Source: Rhynchopus sp. YZ270_cl-10 (Eukaryota; Euglenozoa; Diplonemea; Diplonemida; Diplonemidae). From it: a DNA stretch of 64,000 bases. The DNA lies in the NCBI GenBank assembly GCA_964035575.1, contig OZ037932.1, forward strand, positions 310,001 through 374,000. The letters run 5' to 3'. Both the position numbers and the translations under genes were made by a program. Below the pieces are notes generated by a model. The model made no database searches, was not told the origin of the DNA, and saw nothing but the letters and a program-made list of their open reading frames with translations. Within the stretch, counting starts at the first letter, position 1. Every line of letters begins with the position of its first letter. This document shows, in pieces, positions 55,689-64,000 of this stretch.

Positions 55689-58401
55689 TTAAGTACCAAC
55701 ACCGCTGCCAGTCGTCTGAGAGGACAGCTGCGATGTGAAGGGCAAGGCCGACTGCGCCAGACGCGTGCTTCCCTGAGTCTGGGTGGGGACTTGCTGTAAA
55801 AAAAGAAGAATTTTTTTTGTGTGTATCGATTCTACTATTGAAGCAGCAGCAAAAACAAACCACATGACATACCTGGAAAGGGGCAGACGTGAACAGAGGT
55901 GGGTTGCTCTGCATCAACAGCGGCTGCTGGACGGGAGACACCTGGCTTGCTCCGGTGTTGCCGTTCACAAAACGGACCTGATGTGAAAGTTTTGATAATA
56001 ATTTTCACAAAAAGAACCTAACAAACCTCATGCAAGAAGACGGTGTCCTGCTGCGCCTGTGCCTGGCGGTCCTGGCCTTGCTCGACGAAGACAAAGCTGC
56101 CTTCGGGTGTTGCAACAAGGTCTTGCGGGTTGGGGTTGGTTCCGTAGAGCTGCTCCAGGCCGTCTCCACTGCCGATCATGTCGAGCACGGAGACGTCGTC
56201 GGTGGGGAGGCCTGTATGGTGTATGGTGGGGATAGGTGGGTTGGATGTACTTCCTGGTAATGTGCTATTCAGAAGAGGGTTAAGGGCTTTGTGTGGATTG
56301 TGGGTGCATACCTGGCGCCTTGATCTGGTTGTCGTACATGAACTGCTGCTGTGGCATCACAATCTGTTGGAACTGTGCCTGCTGCTGCTGCATGGGGGCC
56401 TGCGCGTACTGGTAGTGCAGCTGTCCGGCGTTCGCGTTGATGACCTGCACACCCTGCTGCTGTCCGTTGAGGATGTACCCCCCATCGTTCGCATAGCCGC
56501 CACGCTGGTTGTAGGCTCCCTTGCTGCCCCAGTCGCCGTCCTTCCCGCCACGGCCACGGCCTTTGTTGCCCTTCCCGCCCTTGCCGCCCTTGGCACCCTT
56601 CTCCCCGCCCTTTGCCTCGTAGGCAGGCATCCTATCCTGGCTTGCCTGCACGTCGTCGCCCTTCTCGCCGCCCTTGCCGTTCCACTTCTTCGTCGGTGCG
56701 GCGATCTGCTTGTCGAGGTCTGCCTGGTATCCAAGCGACTCAGAATCGTGCTGTCTGCCCTGGAGTCCAACAACAGTCGGCTTGTCGGGGTCCATGCTCC
56801 ACACGAAGCGGTCCTTGTGGCGCGAGAGGAAGCGCATCAGGATCGAGAGCGTCGGGGAGAGGAAGGTCGCAAAGGTCATGTCGTTGCTGAGCTGGTCCAG
56901 CAGGTCGCGTTTGTCCATGTCCTTGTTGCCAAGGATGTCCAGCAGGTGTTCGTGCAGACGCACCTCAGACTGCGTCATCGGCAGGTTCGTGCACAGCTCA
57001 CGCTGTCCAGGCTTCAGCACAATACGCGGTTCGGGCGAAACCGTCTTCTTCTTGATGGCCTTGTCGCTGAAGGTGAAGAGCGTGAAGACATCGGAGTGCG
57101 CGTTCAAAAAGTTCTCGAGGTTGCCGTGCTTGCCCTTGATCACCATCTCGTAGAGGTTCGGGAGCTTATCCTTCAGGTGGTCGTTCGCAAGCGCCGAGGT
57201 GATGCTTCCTCCTCTGGGGTTCACCTTCTCGTCTGCGATGATCTCACGCAGTGCTTCGAGCACTTCCTGCTCTTCGTCACGCACGATGCATGTTGCGTGG
57301 TACTTCAGGTGCAGGGTGACGTGCGTGGGGACGAAGTTGATCACATCCGTCACCATGTCTGTGTCCATCCTTGTCGTCAAATCCTTGAACTGAATGTCAT
57401 GCTGGTGCCCCTCTCCTGTAAAGCGTGCAAACGCCTGGATCGAAGACTCCCTCTCCAACGCTACATTCGCGCCGTACACCAACAGCGAAATGGGCGTCTG
57501 CCTCGAGTCAAGCCCACCGTGCCCCACTGTACTGGGATGCGGGCACGCCTTGAGCGTCGAAGGAATGACATGCATGGTCCCCTTCGACGTCGACCCAGCA
57601 ACGTGCGTGGGCAGCTTCACCCGCATCAGCTGCATGCCGTTCACGATCAACGTCAAGGCTTCGTTCACGATGGTCTGTCGTTGCAGGGTAAGGAGAGAGA
57701 GGATGGGATGGGGGCGACATACATCAGTCTGGCTGGTGGCATCATGGTTGGACTGTGTCAGCAGCGACGGCATGGTTGGACTCATAAGCGCAGACTTCTG
57801 GCTGTCCTCCATTCCGGACATACCACTGTGGGTGGGTTTGATTTGAGAAGAAAGAAGTTGAATATGCCTCACCATACACCGGATACAAGCACTGAAAGAA
57901 AGGCTGAATATGCACCTTCACTTTCCGTTTTTGCCCAAAGCTCCAATCTTTTCAAGTTTTGTATCAAAATAAAAAAATCGTGTATATTGTCATACATTCC
58001 ACGCGAGGCGTTGCTGCCTGTGGATGCTCCGAGCGCCAATGATGAAAACCCTGGCTTCGTTGCGGAGGAACTGGCGGAGGCGTTCAGCCCGAACAGGTCT
58101 GCCGCTGCGTTGGTGCTTTCGGTGAAGGTGTCGGTCGTTGGGTGTCTGTGTGGGAGAGGGAGGGGGGTGGAAAGATTTTTTGGGGGATGATTCTCTGTTT
58201 TGCTCTTTGGATCATTCCCTGGTGCATGGTACCACTATGTGAGGAGTTTGAAAGTTTGTTTGTTGGGAAAAAATAATGGGTTTTGCCTGGTGCGTTATTT
58301 GTTGCAAAAAGCTTTTTCGCTCGCTTTGGGGAAAAGGGGAAGTCTGAAACATACCCCACCGAGTAGGACGTGTCAATGCCAAGCATGTTTGCAATTGCCA
58401 T
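55689..58401 (-). CDS. Gln/Gly-rich probable RNA-binding protein, seven exons
   Basis: Seven exons join in frame: 58401-58355, 58145-57996, 57825-57723, 57674-56312, 56211-56027, 55977-55873 and 55793-55689, giving 685 residues. Donors are GTATG-like except GTTTG after exon 5; intron 3 is only 48 bp. The N-terminus is Ser/Thr/Ala-rich. The middle is a folded region ending in a helical module, DLLDQLSNDMTFATFLSPTL and FLSRHKDRFVW, that recalls winged-helix or LOTUS-like RNA-binding folds. Then comes a Lys/Gly/Arg-rich segment (GKGNKGRGRGGKDGDWG) and a Gln-rich C-terminus. Basic RG/KG repeats plus a Gln-rich tail suggest RNA binding and granule formation. The first two exons rest on frame and splice-site agreement; the protein could instead start at the Met in exon 3. 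Family not recognised. Confidence 0.72.
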
Positions 58402-60106
58402 CTTAAGTTATTTAGCAAATCCCGCGGGAAAAAGGGATGTGTGAGGGAAAAGAGGGGCAAAAATAAAATAAAACCGGCGACGGTGGGAGGGCTGGGGAAT
58501 AAAAAAAAACAAGGAAAGAGAATGTGTTAAGGGGTTATGGGAAGGGAAGAGGAGATGTGTGTGTGTGTGTGTGTGTGTGTGTGTTGCTTCTTTTGTAAGC
58601 GTTCTAACCGAGGGAGTCCCCAAGATCGTTATGTCGCGCCTGGTGGGTGTGGTGTGTTTGAAAATGCTTTTGGGGAGGGGAATTTTCAGGGGAATGATGA
58701 GTTGGCCTTTTTTTTGTTCGTTTGCCTCAAGAGATAAACTCTTTGTTTTGCTTGAGGAGATTTATATTTTGCTTTTTGTTGCTGTTTTTTGCCGTTTTAG
58801 GGGTGGGTAAGAGTGTTAAAACCCAAAAAAATAAAATTCCTCCAGAAGAAATTGCTTGGTCAGGGAAGGTGTTTAAAACTATTCTGGAAGATTTTTTTTT
58901 TTTTTGAAAAATTGTTGGAACAGTGTAGTGCAAAGCTCCACTGTCCCTAAATTTTCCTTCCTTCTCCACCGCCCACCCCCCCGCCCCCATCCCCCACCTC
59001 AAAAAAAATGTGTAGTCACATTTTTTTTCATCGGTTCTACTTCAGGCTCCTATTTGCAATCCAATTTTTGTGGTGTTAGAGGGGGAAAAAAAGAAAAAAA
59101 CTTCGCCGGAGCTGGGGAAGGCAGGCTCAAAAGAAGTGTTAGGGGGAATTGTTAACAAAAAAAAGTGGGGGAGAAAAATTCGAGAAGAAATGCCTCTCTT
59201 TGCGCAACCTTTTTTAAAAGTGAAGTTATTAATGCAGGCACCTCCGACTGACACAACAGCTGGATGAAAGCACCCTGCGGACAACAACTTTAAAAAAAAA
59301 AAATAAAGTAAAATAAAGGATATATTATGAGATGTTTCCTTCGCCGTGCTTAGTCACCTTTTAAACATTACAGACACTCCCAGATCTGGCAGATCTGGGA
59401 ACCAGATTTCAACATCTGGAAAAAAAACGAGCCAAATCTGGGATTTCGCTCATACTCTGGCCAGAGTCTAGCAAGTATCCCGTTTAAAGAGTTTCGGATC
59501 CTTTCCATCTCTAATCCAGAACGTGAGGGGGGTGGGGTGGGGAAAGGGAACGGATTGAATTGCCCGCAGAATATGGTTTACTTTTTAAACTAACAGAGAC
59601 AGTGAAGTTTTAAAGAAAATTTTTATAAGATGACCCTAAGCCTCTCGTGCTTAGCCACCTTAAAATGCCATCACCTTAATGTCTGTACTCAACAGATGTA
59701 GGCACAGAGACAAAAGGTTGAGTGTTTTTTGAGGGCATTTTTTTTTTTTTTGGAAAAAAATGAGGAAAACAGAGAAAAGCTGAATATGCCCTTCGTGCAC
59801 CCAAATAAGAACAGTTGGGTCAGATTAACCTTTTATTCACATAGTTAGTCACCTTTAAAGAGAAGCTGAAAGGTTTTTTTTTTTCCTCGGGGTTAGAAAA
59901 AGCGGGAAGGCGCCTCTCATTTGTGTTAGTTTTGTTTTGTTTTGTTTTGTTTTTTTTTAAAGTTTTGTATCAACAATCGCCATGCTAAAAATACAAATAA
60001 AAGGTCCCGTCGGTCTCCCCCTTTTTTAGTACATCTAAAGTGGAAGCACCGTTGTCCACAGCTGCTTAGTAACCCCTCCCCCTTTGCCCCCATCAAATGG
60101 GTGCAT
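58402..60106. other. intergenic with repeats A and D
   Basis: A short family D relative lies at 58913-58951 and two family A copies lie near 59326 and 59630. A patch with several AGATCTGG-type repeats lies at about 59375-59480. No gene is seen. Confidence 0.5.
58556..58584 (+). repeat. (TG)n microsatellite
   Basis: An uninterrupted TG run between the RNA-binding-type gene and RAD23. Confidence 0.9.
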
Positions 60107-61921
60107 TTATTCCCCGAGAAGCAGGTTGGCTGCGAGCTCTTCGTTCTTCCCAGTTCCGAAGTATGCCTGATAGGGGTTGTGGTGATATTTTTTCAAAAAA
60201 AAACCCCCCAGTGGAAGGTGGTAACTACACTGTTCCAACAATTCTTCGGGGAATCAAATTATTAATGTGGTCGGAACCAAACGAGAAAAGTACGGGGAAT
60301 TCGCGGTAGGAATTTTATGGTTCCCCTTTTGGTAGTATATATTTGTGTTCCCTTTCACAAAACCCGTTTTGGGTTTTTGCATAAAAAATAGAAAGGCTTT
60401 TGAACGCTTCTCAAAACAAACATACCTGCAACGCATCTTCGAAGGTGCTGCCTGTCAAGGCCTGGAGTCTCTCGACCACTTCTCTGTCAGCGGGTGTCAC
60501 CTGAACAGTCTGCTGGCCTGGCTGCGGGCCTCCCGCGCCTCCCCCGGGGATTCCGTCTCTGAGGAGTGTCATGAACTCGGTCTGGTTCTGCTGGATCATT
60601 GCGAAGAGCTCGGGGTCTCTTTGGCTCAACGCCGCCATGACACGCTGCATAGCATCACGGTCGTTCGCACAGGCCGCACGGATCTGGTCCCACTCACGAA
60701 TGCTCCCCAGACGCTGTGCCAGAGGGCTCAAATCACCCTGTGCACCACCACCACCCGCACCCTCAGGCACAGGAGTCGCTCCAAACCTCTGCAAAAACTG
60801 GTTGACAGCCTCGGGGCTCACGTTCACATTCGAACGCGACAGCACCCCCATCACCTCCTGGAACTGCTGTGCCGTTAGCGTGCCGAGGCCCTGTGGAAAA
60901 TTGGGTGGAAAAAAAAGGGAAGAAAGAAAACATACGGGAACCTCAATGGAGCCGGAAATGGCGACACGCTGGGGTTCGCCGCCACCTCCTCCACCTCCAC
61001 CACCTCCACCCTGCGCTGGTGCAGGGGCGCTTGCGGGTGCTGCTGCTGGCTCTGCGGGTTGCTCTGTGGAAAAAATACGTTAAAAAAATGCCTCTTTTTT
61101 TGTATTACATACGGGGCACGGAGCCGCTGAAGAGCATATCGACTGCCCTGTCGGGGTTGTTGAAGGACGCACTGAGCGCTGCCTTGACCTGCTCCTCGGA
61201 CCACTCTCCCATCTGCATGATCATGTTGACTGTCTCGTTCACCGCGTCACCTGTGAGGAAGGCGTCTGCAGCGGTGGCGGCAGCCTGCGACTGCTCGGGG
61301 GCGGGTGCCGGGGCGGGTGTGGTCTCCTTGGGTGCCTCTGCCGGGGTCGGGTCGGCAGGTGCGGGTGCAGACGACGAGGCTGTGCTGGGGGCAGCAGCCT
61401 TCGCAGCCTCCTTGCGCTTCGTGCCAACCACAACGCAGAGCTCGTTGTCAACAATTCCTACAGCGGAAAGGATCGCACTCTTGTCGCGCATGTTCTTGCC
61501 TTTGAATGCGATTGCCTCTGCAAAGGGGTTTGGTATAGTAAAACAAAAGCACTCCGTATCCAAAACAGGGGGTGTTTGCCTCTGCAAAGGGGGGAGGGCA
61601 TAAAATGGCAACCCGGGGGATTTCAAAAATATTGACAAAAAAACAATTGTGGCAAAGATTGAAAAGTTTACTCGACCAAATATCATATCACGTACAGAAG
61701 CCGAGAAGCCTCGTGTCCTGGTGGACTGTAGCGGGGCGTCTTTGGTGTAATTGATCTAACAGGGGGATAAAAAATATGCTGGGTTTGGGTGGTGACAACA
61801 TACTCACGTCGTAGTTGAACTCGTTGCCGTACTTCTCCATCAGATCACCTACAGTTGCATCCTCTGCAATCTCCACGGAACGGGCTTCTTTGTTGCTCAC
61901 CTGCTTCAGACTGACCTTCAT
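60107..61921 (-). CDS. RAD23: RAD23 (UBL-UBA shuttle and repair protein)
   Basis: Six exons (61921-61808, 61755-61696, 61515-61113, 61063-60936, 60890-60426, 60166-60107) join in frame to give 409 residues, a normal RAD23 length. Domain order is complete: an N-terminal ubiquitin-like domain (about 1-89, MKVSLKQV to CVVVGTK), a Pro/Ala linker, UBA1 (about 147-190, MGEWSEEQVKAALSASFNNP), a Gly-rich linker, the XPC/Rad4-binding STI1-like domain (about 289-346, PLAQRLGSIREWDQIRAA) and UBA2 (about 366-407, completed by the last exon AYFGTGKNEELAANLLLGE). RAD23 stabilises the damage sensor XPC/Rad4 in nucleotide excision repair and carries ubiquitylated proteins to the proteasome. UBA2 reads ALTG where many have LGF. 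The exon 3 acceptor is CAGAG, chosen to keep frame. An AG 30 bases before the ATG may be a spliced-leader acceptor. Confidence 0.93.
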
Positions 61922-63558
61922 TGTTGTGTGTTGTGTGTGTGTTGTGGTGTTCTGTGCAGTTGATGTCGTATGAAAGGTTGCATATGAACTGGGAAATGAG
62001 GACAACGGAGAAGAGTAGTTGAAAAAGACGTACTAAAACGCAGCTGGGTCGCTCAGACGGAAAGAAAGTAGACCCCTGGTTTGTATTTCAACTCCCCTCT
62101 CATGAACAGTGTACCTTGGTACAATGACTGGCTGTACCGGGGGGGTGGACACCTAACCAAAGAAATGTGTATCAAATGAATCTAAACCTCTAGCGAACCA
62201 TGACCACAACCGTGATCGCACAGCATCATCCGTGTGTATTCCACAAGGGTTTTTGTCAGGGATAATGTCAAATACCCAGCTGGAGTTCGTAATTTTGAGA
62301 CGTACTACGGGGTGTAACGCAAAATAAAGAGAGCGAAAAAAAAAAAAAAAAACAGGTTCCATTTTTTTTTTTTTTGAAAAAAAGCGTAGTTTTGCTATAC
62401 CTTTTTTTTGTCTGCAAACCTCCACTTTCCCCCTTTTTTCATAAAGAAAAAATACACATGATTTTTTTTTTGTTTTTGTTTTTTTTATTTGCTTGTTGTT
62501 TCTTTTTTCCGAATCGCCATTTTTGTATTTCTTTTTGCTTGGAAATAAAACCCCCTCCCTCCCCGTGGTTGTAATTCAGTAGATGTCATCAATGATGTAG
62601 CTCCACTGTTTTTTTTTTTTTTGCTTGCAGTTTCTTGTTTTCTTTTTCTTTTTATAAACACTGTCACTCATTCCCCCCCGATGTCTGTTTTTTTTACCCA
62701 GAATTTTTTTTTTAAAATTCCTCTTTTATCTGTATTGTGTAGTGGTTGTCTTTTGACAGCATCGTTACCATTTGAGGAACACCTGGGATTTTAAAAAAAG
62801 TATTTCAACATGAAAAAAAAAAAGGAAAAAAGGGATGAAGTGGACACACCACATCTGGTATAAAAAAAATAACCTGAAATCGCAACCTTTTTTTGTTCAT
62901 TTGTTTTGGGGGCATTTTTTTCATTGTAACAAAAACATCAACAACAAGCAAACAAAACGAATAAAAAAAAAACACATAAAAAAAAAAAACACACCGAGAA
63001 AAAAACACGACTCTCGCGCGCAACAGAGAGACTTAGCCTAATATACGGACAATTTTTTTTTGTCTTTTTTTTTTTTGATGTATGTGGGTCGTATGGATTC
63101 TTCTTCTCCCATGTATTATGTACCCATTAAAAAATAACCCATCCCCTTTGATTTGTTGTTTTGCCTGTCTTTTTTTTTTTTTTTTTACCTTCACTTTTTT
63201 TTTTTTGTATTTTTTATTGTAAAGATCTCCCCCAGTGACAGTGCTTCACTTTTGTTGTATCGACAAACCTAAGAGGTATGGCTGTCTTAAATGATTTTTT
63301 TGTTTTGCATTTTTTTTGTTTTGTTTTCAACACAGACAAAATAAACAACCACAAAACCCCCCCTCAAAAATGAACCCCCAAAAAAAATTCTTTAAAATAA
63401 AACGCATGTCGTTCGTATGGTTTTTTTTTATAAAAATAATTGTACTTTTTTTAGTAATAGAACCGTACAACGGAACTGACAAACATTGATACAAAAAAAG
63501 AAAGGGCACGAGCCTTGCATCTTTCCCCTCCCCCCACCCACCACCCAGGGCACACAGT
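61922..63558. other. intergenic, homopolymer-rich
   Basis: A family C copy (62082-62160) runs into a degraded long family A copy (62176-62255). The remainder is dominated by T and A runs. No gene is seen. Confidence 0.5.
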
Positions 63559-63681
63559 CTAGTGTCTCCATCTGAACATTCCACGACGGACCGTGTTGAA
63601 CACAGGCGAGGTGTGGTAGATACCCCACGAGGACAGCTGCGGCTCACGGTCGTAGTAGTAGTGGTTGATGACGTCGGACAC
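63559..63681 (-). CDS. last exon of an unidentified gene
   Basis: A 41-codon terminal exon: acceptor CACAACACAACAG at its start, protein beginning VSDVINHYYYDREPQLSSWG and ending with an aromatic/basic tail (RRGMFRWRH) before TAG. The strong composition and clean acceptor support a real exon. The preceding exons must lie to the right, in 63700-64000 or beyond the window. The short Tyr/Trp/Arg-rich C-terminus would suit a small mitochondrial or ribosomal subunit, but I do not recognise it. Confidence 0.6.
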   Translation of the reverse strand: MSDVINHYYYDREPQLSSWGIYHTSPVFNTVRRGMFRWRH

Positions 63682-64000
63682 CTGTTGTGTTGTGTTGTGT
63701 TGTTGGGGTGTTTGAAAATGTTTTTTTTGTATGTTTTGAAAATGCTTTGTGCTCTGTTTAATTTTGCTTGATAGTTTTGTAGACGTGGGGTTGGAGAGGA
63801 AGGGCGCGTTACTTTGTATGAGATTACGACTTATCTTTCTCAGCCACTGTCAAATGTCCTTGTTATTTGTTTGTTTATTGTGTTGTTGGGGTGGTGATTG
63901 GAGCAATAAGTGAACTGTAGCTTGAGAGAGCTTTGGTGAGAGACTGTGAGACGCTACTGAGAGTGAAAAAATCTCTCGTTCATATAACCCAAACTGTGAA
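63682..64000. other. probable intron or 5' part of the last gene
   Basis: No convincing coding exon is visible; the upstream donor is probably beyond the right edge. Confidence 0.4.

Noticed and set aside
56178-58190. 670-codon open frame on the plus strand
   Set aside because: It is the antisense shadow of the RNA-binding-type gene; splice sites, frame agreement and domain text all support the minus strand.

Overview
The window reads as nuclear DNA of a protist, most likely a euglenozoan and perhaps a diplonemid. That placement is inference. All thirteen host genes I can support lie on the minus strand, as in the one-directional gene clusters of Euglenozoa. Several start codons sit a few tens of bases after a pyrimidine tract ending in AG, which would suit spliced-leader acceptors. 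The retroelement at the left end has the ORF order known from VIPER of trypanosomes. The genes have ordinary GT-AG introns, mostly with GTATG donors, and are embedded in AT-rich DNA full of A and T homopolymers.

Layout. 1-3.3 kb: a tyrosine-recombinase retroelement copy. 4.9-8.5 kb and 20.8-25.1 kb: two paralogous receptor-type, class III cyclase-like membrane proteins with shared intron positions; a pogo-like transposase fossil sits in an intron of the first and a TTAA-flanked piggyBac-like element in an intron of the second. 10.4-12.1 kb and 19.2-20.5 kb: transposon-like structures. 26.3-29.7 kb: a multi-pass membrane protein, a small FKBP and a GC-rich coding-like island of unknown origin. 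29.3-35.7 kb: a WDR93-like protein, a large multi-pass protein and an EF-hand-like protein. 40.7-46.8 kb: a type I surface-type protein, a coiled-coil/polyglycine protein and a VTT-domain protein. 46.8-55.7 kb: a gene desert packed with inverted-repeat transposons. 55.7-63.7 kb: a seven-exon Gln/Gly-rich probable RNA-binding protein, a complete six-exon RAD23 and the last exon of a gene whose 5' part lies toward or beyond the right edge.

The most unusual feature is the intergenic DNA. Several families of short (35-130 bp) hairpin-forming repeats recur dozens of times. The four commonest (A, B, C and G below) are always in the same orientation, antisense to the host genes, and stems in family A show compensatory changes. 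There is also a rich set of foldback and terminal-inverted-repeat elements, one with a perfect 9-bp target duplication. The genes do not form an obvious pathway; RAD23 and FKBP are housekeeping, and the cyclase-like receptors, EF-hand-like protein and WDR93-like protein would suit signalling and flagellar roles.

Limits: everything was read by eye. Exon joints were checked for frame, but no database search was run.
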